NCBI GenBank assembly: GCA_959347315.1
Contig: OY365809.1
Location: forward strand, 40,431,219-40,495,218
DNA length: 64,000 bases
Source: Bimastos eiseni
Taxonomy: Eukaryota > Annelida > Clitellata > Crassiclitellata > Lumbricidae
Direction of reading: 5' to 3'
Positions 25,201-32,640 of the stretch are shown one piece after another (within the stretch, counting starts at the first letter, position 1; each line of letters starts with the position of its first letter). Both the position numbers and the translations under genes were made by a program. The notes beneath the pieces are model-generated. The model worked only from the letters and a program-made list of their open reading frames with translations. It was not told where the DNA came from and searched no databases.

Positions 25201-26592
25201 CCCACTTTTCATGAACTCTTACCCAGACTCACTACTTGACATCCCACCTGTCAATCCTCGACCAAAGCGACACCCTCCTTAACAGCTACTCTGCCTCCCT
25301 GCTGACCTCCTTGAAACCGAACTCTGACCGCCCAGGGACTATCCTTTGGACAACCCTTTTGATTTGACGCAGCGCTTATGAATAAGCTGGTGCCCTGCGC
25401 TTAGCTTTAGAGTGGCACTTTAGATATTTGGAGATTACGATTTGGAGATAAACTGAGTGGGAGAAAATATGGTTATGAGCTCTAGGTTTTAATTTGTGAA
25501 CAGGGGTGGGGACAGGTTAAAGGGTAGCAGTTGGTGAAGAACATGCTAGGGCTTGTCTAATAGGGAGAAGAGGAGTTTGACATCAGCCCTGCCCAAGAGC
25601 AGGGCTGATGTGGGAAGGATTGCTCTAAGTAACCTTGGCGTTTGGCTCTTCTTAAGACTTTTTGGCTCTTCTTACGAGTGTTTCCATGAGCTCTTTATTA
25701 GAGGCTAGGGTTAGATCCCACCAGAATGGCAAGGCATATAACAGCTTAGTAATGGTAGTGGATTTTGGTCATGTCGTGGATTTATAGTTTTCTTATATCA
25801 AAACCGAGGAGAAGCATGTTGCTGTGAAGTGGTCAATGTGGGATTTGATTTTATGGTTATCTTGAAAGAAGACATCCAGTACTTTAGTATGGTAGTTGAG
25901 GAGAGGGGTGATTGGCATTGAGGACATGAGGGTCGATTAGGGTCAGATTAGGCATCATGTGGGTCTGTTAGGGTCACTGTTGAATTTAATTGTACACGAA
26001 AACCCTTTGGTACATGTCCGGATTTACTAAGTTACTAAGGACATCCTTCTATCAATCCAGCCTCCATTTCACCACAAGTTTTCATCAATCCAGCTTCCAT
26101 TTAAGCATGATTCTGTTCACCAATCCAGCTCCCAGTTAAACAGAAATCTTTTCATCAACCCGGACAACAGTTAACAGATTATGTTCACCAAGGTCGCTTT
26201 TACTAGACCTACCGGCGCTAACGAGGCCTAACCATATGTGCCAAGGAGAAAAATATACGACGCTATTTATTAACATTGGTAATTTACAACGCTAAAGTAA
26301 GGTTTTATAGTCGCCTTTTAATATTTTCGGTGATAGGGATCACCAGGTACAGTTTTGTGAAATTTGGAGCAACTTAGTAAATCCGAACCCGTACCAAACC
26401 AGAATGGCCAAATATTCAGCCGCAGAAGCACCACGCAGAATTTAAAGCCCGGCCCAGATTGTTGAGAAACAGGAAACTCATAAATAAAGTCGGTCAATTC
26501 ACCTGATTGAAGTCTTCAGGAGGGTGATCGATATTCTTACGAGTTGACGATAAAAAAGACCTTCTCCCAGTCAGTCGTTTCCAGACGGACAT
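3591..26592 (-). CDS. MTMR10: Myotubularin-related protein 10-like pseudophosphatase, 14 exons
   Basis: Myotubularins act on PI3P and PI(3,5)P2 at endosomes; the MTMR10/11/12 group is catalytically dead and is thought to scaffold active partners. Coding exons on the minus strand are 26503-26592, 21795-21846, 20275-20426, 19063-19132, 16004-16080, 14987-15040, 14179-14266, 13385-13475, 12759-12846, 10877-10962, 9456-9592, 6538-6684, 5256-5425 and 3591-4379: 2091 nt, 696 aa. All phases agree, and every intron is GT-AG except intron 3 (GC-AG). Residues ~40-165 form the PH-GRAM part (ending near HCKDFRIY). Residues ~215-440 give myotubularin motifs: LPECFVVPSS, SLIRMAYC, LPSLAEIQ, FWVSDAMW, LVQLILNPETRTIEGF, PLFLDCVWQL. 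The active-site Cys-x5-Arg loop should fall near residue 378, where the sequence reads LKEPESVDLAP with no Cys and no Arg, so it is a pseudophosphatase. The C-terminus keeps MTMR10-like LCYLRWLPPAE and SSSFPYS. Human MTMR10 is 777 aa, so this one is shorter. The start is the first ATG of exon 1 (MSVWKRLTG); an earlier untranslated exon is possible. Confidence 0.93.
4860..4965 (-). pseudogene. Relic duplicate of MTMR10 exon 13
   Basis: In the last intron of the MTMR10-like gene, the minus strand reads ISCLVQLILESVTRTIEGFQ, nearly matching VSCLVQLILNPETRTIEGFQ of true exon 13 (5256-5425). Over about 63 bp I count roughly ten mismatches. Past TIEGFQ the copy diverges (IRDILRW instead of MLLEREWV). 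It has no acceptor in the phase that exon 12 needs, and the similarity fades on both sides. I read it as a partial tandem duplication of the exon that is not spliced in, rather than a working alternative exon. Confidence 0.7.
6735..6815 (-). mobile_element. LINE 3' tail fragment (TGAA-tail family)
   Basis: On the minus strand this reads as a gcgctgtataaat block followed by short TGAA-type repeats (ATTCATTCATTCATTATG on plus). The same tail closes the reverse-transcriptase-bearing LINE at 61925-62930 and recurs at 33050-33255, 36830-36935, 37605-37725, 54005-54080 and 55640-55720. It is a 5'-truncated copy with no coding part. It lies about 50 bp upstream of MTMR10 exon 12 (acceptor at 6685-6686). 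Confidence 0.65.
6876..8119. repeat. 15-bp minisatellite, about 83 units
   Basis: A continuous tandem array of TTGAGTGTAAGTTAG lies in MTMR10 intron 11. Single-base variants (GTTAGC, GTTATG, GTTAGG) are arranged in a 60-bp higher-order period; the 60-base blocks beginning at 7621, 7681 and 7741 are identical. Because 15 is a multiple of three and the minus strand of the unit has no stop in two frames, very long spurious open frames arise (NLHST and YTQLT repeats); these are not genes. Between the array and 8560 lies unique sequence with a G-rich stretch at 8235-8330 that shows no exon. Confidence 0.97.
8558..9160 (-). mobile_element. Probable SINE-like dispersed repeat with TAAG tail
   Basis: Read on the minus strand, the element has a weak tRNA B-box-like word (AGTTCAATTTC near 9100-9090), a body shared with 2210-2470 and 44650-44720, and ends in a short TAAG microsatellite (ACTTACTTACTTAC on plus at 8561-8577). 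There is no open frame. The tRNA relationship is weak and the element may be composite. It lies in MTMR10 intron 11. Confidence 0.45.
9175..9414 (-). mobile_element. tRNA-derived SINE, full-length copy
   Basis: Minus strand, 5' end at 9414: TGGCACAGTGGCCGACCGG. The A box is TGGCCGACCGG and the B box is GGTTCGACCCT, both close to the tRNA consensus and correctly spaced, so an RNA polymerase III promoter is expected. A body follows (TAGGGACCTTGA, then GCAATTGCTCTGCAG), then a 3' domain (CACTTCTGAGCAAAAAG, GAAGAAGGGCGGTATCAAAT) and an A-rich end. The plus-strand copy at 47191-47397 shares head and body; a fragment at 17017-17100 carries only the 3' domain. This copy starts about 40 bp past the MTMR10 exon 11 donor. 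Confidence 0.85.
10243..10689. mobile_element. hAT-type element filled with GTCTCG minisatellite
   Basis: This 447-bp element is flanked by an exact 8-bp direct repeat, CTAGTATG (10235-10242 and 10690-10697). Its termini are inverted repeats: the left end is CAGAGTTGTATG and the reverse complement of the right end is CAGTGTTGTATG. The inside carries GTCTCG/GTCTTG/GAGAC simple repeats at both ends and AT-rich sequence between. No transposase is encoded. A second copy is at 57771-58138. The host site is MTMR10 intron 10, about 190 bp past the exon 10 donor. Confidence 0.85.
12266..12624. mobile_element. Non-autonomous hAT-type DNA transposon
   Basis: The inverted ends are CAGTATTTCTCCATC (left) and, reverse-complemented, CAGCATTTCCCAGAC (right). 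The flanking 8-mers are GTCTAACC and GTCTAAGT, a 6/8 match and so a decayed target duplication. There is no coding capacity. It lies in MTMR10 intron 9, about 135 bp past the exon 9 donor. Confidence 0.75.
13650..13965 (+). mobile_element. LINE C-terminal fragment with ATT-rich tail
   Basis: The plus strand encodes FRCWNSLPPTVRLADSVDSF and then FKTKVESV, the typical end of an L2/CR1-type reverse transcriptase ORF. It is followed by a short 3' region and a degenerate TTATTATTA tail near 13878-13935. The copy is heavily 5'-truncated, with stop codons upstream. It is intronic to the MTMR10-like gene and antisense to it. Confidence 0.75.
16243..16345. repeat. 26-bp tandem repeat, about four units
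   Basis: Near-identical units contain TATGTCTGTATCTATG and TTTGTGTATG, in MTMR10 intron 4. Further on, 16832-16886 is a compound CACG/CG/CA microsatellite, which could adopt Z-DNA. Neither is coding. Confidence 0.9.
17017..17100 (+). mobile_element. SINE 3' domain fragment
   Basis: The words CACTTCTGAGCAAAAAATG and GAAGAAGGGCGGTATCAAAT match the 3' domain of the tRNA-derived SINE at 9175-9414. Here the domain is followed by an A-rich tail (aatgaaaaaaaataataaaa). The tRNA-like head is missing, so this is a 5'-truncated copy, or a partner LINE that shares the same 3' end. Confidence 0.7.
17560..17745. repeat. GATGACATTGACAAC-type minisatellite, left part
   Basis: This is a degenerate array of GATGACA, TTGACAA and CAATGTC words. 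The same array resumes at 18957-19045, after the LINE at 17746-18956. The array lies in MTMR10 intron 4; its right part ends about 20 bp from the exon 4 donor (19062). Confidence 0.8.
17746..18956 (-). mobile_element. 5'-truncated L2/CR1-like LINE
   Basis: Minus strand, with disabling stops and frameshifts. In order it shows GVPQGSVLGPL (about 18785), QYADDT (about 18685), FNGLAINPDKSEAIVFG, RTLGVTLDSKLTFRPHI, CLDYANSLF, LHWLPVEFRIKFKL and GSRAFHVSAPREWNRLPLSL, the conserved blocks of an L2/CR1-type reverse transcriptase from domain 4 to the C-terminus. It ends with a short AAT repeat at 17746-17762. The N-terminal part and endonuclease are absent. It sits inside a minisatellite. Confidence 0.9.
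18957..19045. repeat. GATGACATTGACAAC-type minisatellite, right part
   Basis: The array continues across the LINE from 17560-17745: GATGACATTGATGACACTG, then GACGACATTGACGACAACG and similar units. The matching unit type on both sides indicates that the LINE split an existing array. Confidence 0.8.
19200..19960. repeat. Degenerate AAGTGGATA-rich tract with AT microsatellites
   Basis: Loosely repeated words (AAGTGGATA, GGATATGA, AGTGGAT) fill MTMR10 intron 3, with TA runs at 19378-19403 and 19578-19604. The units are too diverged to define a period by eye. No coding signal is seen. Confidence 0.55.
20960..21425. repeat. Long foldback (inverted repeat) with embedded 12-bp array
   Basis: The left arm (about 20965-21117) and right arm (about 21302-21425, inverted) share TTATCAACACTTGCTCACTC, CTCAGCCCCTCACTTATACT and TTACTCAAACCCAC in the same order. 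The left arm also holds an array of ACTTGCTCACTC (about six units from 20999), while the right arm has fewer. The arms enclose about 185 bp. This may be a foldback or MITE-like element; I could not define a clean target duplication. It lies in MTMR10 intron 2. Confidence 0.75.
21490..21687. mobile_element. piggyBac-type MITE, 198 bp
   Basis: TTAA flanks both ends (21486-21489 and 21688-21691). The termini are inverted: CCCTTTAACGTCCAGC on the left and, reverse-complemented, CCCTTTACGACCAGC on the right. TTAA targets and CCC.. ends are diagnostic of piggyBac transposons. It encodes no protein. It lies in MTMR10 intron 1, about 110 bp from the exon 2 donor side. Confidence 0.8.
22180..22556. 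repeat. CAT/GAT trinucleotide microsatellites
   Basis: Runs of CATCATCAT at 22192-22257 and GATGATGA/GACGAC at 22454-22556 lie in MTMR10 intron 1. They produce shadow frames of poly-Met and poly-His, which are not genes. Confidence 0.9.
24040..24215. repeat. About 36-bp tandem repeat, about five units
   Basis: The unit contains CCCACATTGGTGCCACC, then TATGCCATGGTCC, with single-base variation and some length change. It lies in MTMR10 intron 1. No independent gene is supported. Confidence 0.85.
24285..24480 (-). mobile_element. LINE C-terminal fragment
   Basis: The minus strand encodes VAPHLWNDLPPEALDAKDIN and nearby residues, matching the LWN.LP block at the end of L2/CR1-type ORFs. It abuts the oppositely oriented LINE at 24480-25440. 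It is 5'-truncated. Confidence 0.7.
24480..25440 (+). mobile_element. 5'-truncated L2/CR1-like LINE with 3' end (family A)
   Basis: The plus strand encodes NLGVTFDPHLSF, CFMRIRDLRRIRPML, KLDYCNSVFLNL, QNSLARAVTRTPKHHHITP, LHWQKIPECIHFKIL and, after a stop, further C-terminal residues. The 3' region contains GCGCTTATGAATAAGCTGGT, a tail motif found in several other copies in this window, and runs into GGAGATTACGATTTGG. No intact ORF or endonuclease is present. It lies in MTMR10 intron 1. Confidence 0.88.
26005..26395. mobile_element. Inverted-repeat DNA element, about 390 bp
   Basis: The left end reads GGTACATGTCCGGATTTACT and continues AAGTTACT. The reverse complement of the right end reads GGTACGGGTTCGGATTTACT and continues AAGTTGCT. 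The inside is non-coding. The target duplication is unclear, so the superfamily is not assigned. The element ends about 110 bp from the MTMR10 exon 1 donor. Confidence 0.7.
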
Positions 26593-26819
26593 AATCTCAG
26601 AAAAAATGAGGAAATTCTATAAAGAAATTCGCCACATAACGCATCTGCACTCCGGAAGCTGGGATATGTAAACATCGGTTTCGACACTTGCGCATAAATG
26701 CTAACGCAATTTTATGAGCTATTTTTAGCTCAACCATTTGCGCTTCTTGAAACACTGTTCACGGGTCATGTGGTTGAATCGTGGACAAATGAATCTGCCT
26801 CCTTACAGCTAGGAGTCGC

Positions 26820-27115
26820 TCTACCTCAGAGTCTCTGACCCGCTGGAAACCGGACTCTTCCTCAGACTACCCTTTTGACAACCCAAGCCTAGATAAAGGC
26901 GGAGTGACGCTAATGCTCTGCTACCGCTGTAGCACCATGCTGTCTCCTCGGCTTGAATCCCTGGATTTTGACCCGGCACCGAAAGGAAACGAGAGGATTG
27001 GCTATTGCGGACTTGATTTGGCATAGCGCCGGTGAATAAGCTGGTCTCCCTGACGTGGCTTTTGTGGGCGGTGAGAAACTTTCGAGGATTTACATTACAT
27101 TACATTATCATACAG
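26820..27115 (+). mobile_element. LINE family A 3' fragment upstream of MTMR10
   Basis: It contains TAGCGCCGGTGAATAAGCTG and ends with an ACATT repeat (tttacattacattacatta at 27092-27110). The same sequence, inverted, is at 54983-55180. It begins about 230 bp upstream of the MTMR10 start codon and so occupies the presumed promoter side. Nothing coding is seen between 26593 and 26820. Confidence 0.75.
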
Positions 27116-27429
27116 TGTCGTTAAACTACAACTACCACCACCAGTATTGTAGATGCAGTTTTGAAGTCGAGAAAAGAGCTGGAGTGAACAGTTTTCTTTT
27201 CTGCCACTTCGGGACAACATAGCTAGTAACTTAATAAGTTTGATTATAAATATATCCAGTCTAAATCTAATTCAAAAACGAGGTAATTCTCTTTTGTTAT
27301 TGGTTGTGCCTTCATGCCACGAGATTGATTGAGCTAAAAATAACTTTATAATATGGTCAGTATTTACACGCAATTGGTTTGGTTTCGACGCCCCATACGA
27401 CAGCCTATATATGGCAGTAATATATGACT

Positions 27430-28450
27430 CTGACGACAGTGACACCTAGAGAGTAATCGTAATCTCAAAATTTCTACAGCACTCACAAAAGCGGGAACCA
27501 GCTTATTCACAGGCGCTTAATCAAAAGAGGATCGATAGACAGAGAGCCAAAATCCAGAGAGTCAGGTAGGCAGACAGTTAGAGGGCTAAGGTGGATGGTG
27601 TTTGGAGTTGAAACGGCGAGGGAGATAGGAAGAAGAGGAGGAATCAGGATAGGATTTGCGACAGAGCTGTTTTGAGTGAAAGACCCGTGGGGAGATAGCA
27701 AGAGGTGAGGTGTTTGTGAGTTCGTAGGACATATAGGATATTTGTCTTAATGCTGGAGGGAGTTTGTTCCAGAGAGGCGGGACAGCAATGGCTATGGAGC
27801 GATTTGCAAATTTCAGTGATGAAGTGACGGGAGATCAAAGTAGTGTGTGTGGGAGAGGAACGGGCTGAACGATGTGGCTGAATCGTGAATAACTGACGGA
27901 GAAATGTGGGCTGTGAGGATAGCAGTGTGTTGTAGGTGAGTAAATGAGTAAACTGACGCATATATACCAAGATTGCCGAGAGTGGTAGCGGGTCGATATG
28001 AATGCAAGAATCGAAGTTTTATGGTGGGTCAGAGCTCAGATGGGTCAGGAATTTCTTTGATTTGGTCGGTAAGACCTAATATGATGAATTCTGTTTTGGA
28101 ACGGTTAAGAAGCTTGCATGACGTCCAATGAGAGACGAGTTTAACCATGAAGATTAGTTACTTGTGATAGAACGTAGTTAAGAACATAGGGAGAGTAGCA
28201 TGTCAAGAGTTGCGTGTCATTAGCATAAGTCGATGGTCAGTAGAGGATTCTATAAGAGCTCAATAGACGAACATCACGTGGGAGTGGTCATGACGGCATA
28301 ATTCCAGAGATCTTGACGGCTGAAGGACCTGGAATAGACGAGTGAGTAGTATTTCTTCATGGCAGCAGTGCTGAGTTTGTGAGATCTGTTGGTAGTGATT
28401 TGAGGAAGAAGAGGGCTACCTCTGTCTGTGGTGTCAATGGTATGTCAATG
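27430..28450 (-). mobile_element. Decayed LINE, family A
   Basis: The minus strand shows KLLNRSKTEFIILGLTDQIK (about 28130-28060), then FTIQPHRSARSSP (about 27880) and SLEQTPSSIKTNI (about 27770), as broken frames. The 3' end is GCGCCTGTGAATAAGCTGGT followed by GAGATTACGATTAC. Frameshifts and stops are frequent. Between 28450 and 29035 I see only unique AT-rich DNA. Confidence 0.8.
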
Positions 28451-29034
28451 GTACACACACGGGTAGCTTTATTCAGTGATCCAATCTATTAATCAAAATT
28501 TGAGATTAGAGTTCCAAGGCCAGATAATCTGGCAATACTACCAAATACTGATGATGATGATCTGGTAAAGGTCAAGAATGGTCTGAAAGGAAGTATCAGA
28601 CCTAGCGCATAAAGACCTTCAATACATGATGTGACCCGGTAAAACATTATTCTATCAGCTACCTGGACAGGTGCACTATAATTAGTCTAATATTAAATGC
28701 ACCAATGCAACTAGATGTACCAGTAAATGTGATGCACCAATGCAAATAGCTGTAAGGTAATGTAATTTACCAATGCAAATTTGCATTGTGTCATGTAGCA
28801 TAAACCAGCATTTATATAGCACCACATGTATGTAGCGATACTCCCAACTGAATAATGCAAATCTGCTATCAAACAGATGGCTTTCAGGAAAGTTTCAGCC
28901 TTGCTCTGAAAGCCAAAGAAAGCTTCGGTGTTTTCTTTTTCTTCAAAGCTATGAGCTTCCTCTTACTGTACCAAAACATGATGATGAAGAGTTCTCTGCC
29001 CAAAGACAGGTCCAGTGGCTTTAATGCCATCTGG

Positions 29035-29165
29035 GGATGAGGTGAGTGGGGTGGTTTCCATTTGCCTTCTTACAATTATTGTCCAAGGTCGCCATGTGGA
29101 TTCTAACCTGCGGTTGGAAGGCAGAGAACATGCCACTATGCCACGGTGACCTAGTACCAAAACAT
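29035..29165 (-). mobile_element. Possible tRNA-related SINE
   Basis: The minus strand contains CCGTGGCATAGTGGC (A-box-like) and, about 35 bp on, GGTTAGAATCC (B-box-like, one mismatch), then CACATGGCGACCTTGGAC. The pairing and spacing are tRNA-like, but there is only one copy in the window and no clear tail. It could be a decayed tRNA pseudogene. Confidence 0.4.
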
Positions 29166-30393
29166 AGGGTCCCCAAAATGCTGAAAATAAGTCTTAGATC
29201 TTCGTTTTCTGCAATAATAAGCATTTCATTTAGAGACACACTAAACTCAAGAGTCTAGGATAACAAAATTTGCTATAAGTTAACCATTACCAATTTATCA
29301 GAACGTCAGTTTACAATTAAAGCGAAAACAGAGGTCATCAACTAAACTTTCTCAGCAGCTACTAAAGACCTATGGCAACTACCGTCAGATGTTCAGTAAT
29401 ACAAAAGCAAAAAGTCTCGCTTAGTTAATCTTCGTAATGTAACCAACATCTTGGAAGTACGACTTCGACAGATTGGATGACTATAGCGCAACCTATTCCT
29501 GAAGATCTTAGGTTCAACCTCTACCAAAAGTCTCAAATCTAGATAATCAACACACTAAAACCCAGTTCTGCACACAGGCATTTGAGAATTACACAAACAT
29601 CTGCTCAAATATGCTAATCAATCCTACAGAGCAAGCAAGCAAATTAATTACAGTAAGCAGTGCTACGTACAATACAGCGTAAACATGTTCCTGGATGCGC
29701 CATCTGTGAACTTGTGGAATGAACAGACGATCTGCATCAAATTACTGCTTACAAAGCGTAAACATCTTTACAGTATGCCGACGGAATAGTCGGCAACTCA
29801 AGCCACTGTTGCTATGTGCTTGGCTAACTGATTTGGAAACAGCAAGTTGCTGGAAATGATTTAGTAGCTTAGGACATATATGGTAGAAGTTTATTGTTTT
29901 GTAATGCCTATTGCAGTTGTCGGTAGAGAGGATACATGCAGTTCCAAAGTGTTTTCATAGCTCAATCCGGCAACATCCATAGTGCAGTACGCATGAAAGA
30001 CGTTCATTGCATTCCAAAACCAATTGTTAAGCAGGAAAAGATGTCCACACACTTAACTACTTTGACACACCTTAAATTTCTTCACTTAAGAAGCTTAACA
30101 CTTGCAACAAAGCAAAAGCTCAAAGCAAGAGTCAAGTCCAGTTACACTGCACAACCTCCTTTCTAGCAACCATGATTAGCTTTCGGGATTTGGCATAAAA
30201 CAGCAGATGAAAGAAAATGTGATTTACAAATACCAAGAATTAACAAGCATTAAGAGCACGAATGTATAATAATTATGATCATGATGTAAGTGCACAGAAT
30301 TATCGCAAATAAGCATATACTGCATGATTCATTTCGACACTTTAGAATACCAGTACATAACTTCTCAAATGATTCACAACCAACGCATTAGAC

Positions 30394-30796
30394 CAGCACT
30401 TCCCAATCTTTTCTAGCAGGAAGATTTCTTCCATTGCAGCCGGACAGGTGTCCAATTAATGATTTCTGTTTCGTTTTCAATCACCTTAAAAATGTATAAA
30501 AATTGCTTAGACAATTCCATTACTATATTTTGCAAACTGGTGTGTTTTATTCATTTGTGGTAATAATATTTGACATCATATCAGCCAGCACAGAACTTTA
30601 CCCTGTCTGAGTCGATATCCTAAAGGGGTGTTATATAAACTTAATATGAACTAATGTATATTGCCATCTAAAATGATATCCTTTTACGTGTTTTTGCTGA
30701 CTTTCAAAATTTCTGCTTTTTGGTTCATTTTGAGGACAGGCAACCAATAGCTCGCAGACATTCATCTGTCCGTGGACCACAGTTTGGGAGATGCTG
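30394..30796. mobile_element. Non-autonomous hAT-type DNA transposon
   Basis: The inverted ends are CAGCACTTCCCAATC (left) and, reverse-complemented, CAGCATCTCCCAAAC (right). The flanking 8-mers CATTAGAC and TATTAGAT share ATTAGA. There is no coding capacity. It lies in the intergenic region between MTMR10 and tropomyosin; the rest of 29165-32640 shows no exon that I recognise. Confidence 0.75.
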
Positions 30797-32640
30797 TATT
30801 AGATGAAAATATATAACAAGAGACTGAAACCTAGGTATGGTACCATCCCAGAGTATGTTGTGGCCACTACAGCTCCATTTAAAAGCTCGCATGCCCCTTC
30901 AAACACTAGCAGACACTTTACGAACTTAAACTAATGGTCCAAACTGCAACAGATAAAATCGCTAGAATGGCATGATCACAAAAGCTGTTAGAAGCCTCTA
31001 CGAAAAGGATTACGTGATTTCATTTAATACGCAGTTGCTTCGTAGAACACTCAATCGATTTAGTAAAACATGCAATGCTACACAATCGATCTCTGCTGTA
31101 AATACAATCTGCTGCAAATGATCAAAACTTAAGTAATTATTAATTAATTAAAATACCAAAGATGTACAGGTAGAAATCCGAAAAGATCCCTTCAACCTGT
31201 ACAACTAACACATAATTAGCCACAGTGTACGAATCCAGCGACTTGAAAGTGTCTGCCAACAGACTATTGATACCGAAACACACCAACAGATGATCTAAGG
31301 CGCATTAATCTCAGATTACTACATCAAGAGACGGGTGACTGTTTGTAGCCCACACAAACCATTCTTTACACTGTCTACAACCACAATAGTGTCTGATGTC
31401 ACGGACATCACGTTTTAATTGTGCTGTGTATAATGAACTGGATACCCCTAAAGATTAACGAAAGATTGCTGAACCCATGCATCTACTAAGAGTCAGTGAT
31501 CAATGCCGTAATAGGACAGACTAATTAGCAAAGTACACGCCATAGAGGTTTCAGTATTTGCAAAAGAAGCTGGAACAGTAAAAGACATTAAAGACAAAGA
31601 ATGCGATTAGCACTAAAAGCTGAATAACATCGAAATCGTGGGACATCTTTACAGAGGACTGGAACGAAGGAAGAAGAGAAATGCCGTTCACCAACTCCGT
31701 TCTCGTCGTGTCAGGCACTGTCTGGAAAGAAGAAGAACACGAAAGAGGTAAGAGAGATGCTGAACTGTATCCATTATCTGAATATTAACTCCTTTACAAG
31801 GAGGGGAATATCAGATGCAGTTGTATCTAGGACAGAACCGGAAATCGCCTCGGACATTCGCCCCAGCCGAATATCCCGTTTTTTGGGACCATTCGGAAGT
31901 ATTCACCTTAGTAAATATCACCCACACAAATAGTTAAAAATAAAAAAATATTAATTCAGTAATTTTTTATGAACTTAACAGTCTAAAAATTAAATTAAAA
32001 ATTTTAAGCCGCATTAGTGGTTAATACAGACACAAACAGTTATTTTTGCTAATTTTTCATTATGCAAAACAGTGAAAGTAAAAAATTTTTAGCTGCGCCT
32101 GCGGATGGTACTTGCCAGAGTTGCCACTACTATTCGGTTCGTACCCGGATCCAGCAAATAGTGCATCTAAATACTCGGATTTGGTACTTGGTGAAAATTG
32201 TCTACTCGGTTATGCCCTACTTGTATTATATTGCTGGTAAAAATGATGTACTGTTACAAGGTAATGTTCTTGTAATGTACAGAACGTAAAGTAATGACTT
32301 GAAACTGTACATAAATTCCATGAAGAGGAAGTCCAGACACAGTAGTCACTAACTAGAATGCTCAAACACGTTATTGGCTGGTAATGAAACAGCCATTGAA
32401 GACCACAGTCAGACATTAAATGTGGCCCTGCATAGACAACAGATCAAATCATATAACAATGAATGTGATTTGACATCAGACAGGATATGTCCATCAGTGC
32501 TCTAGCTACACTAGTCAAAGTAGAATAGAAGAATAGAAGAGTAGAAGCAATAGAATTTGGATTAATAATCAGCAGTAAAACAAATAGATAAATGAACGAG
32601 AGGCAATGTGATCGTCACTATTACGTAGAAAAGCACGGAC

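Noticed and set aside
31621..31760. Minus-strand acceptor at about 31730 as the last tropomyosin exon
   Set aside because: It would end the protein after three residues; the exon at 32641-32723 gives a proper tropomyosin C-terminus in the correct phase.
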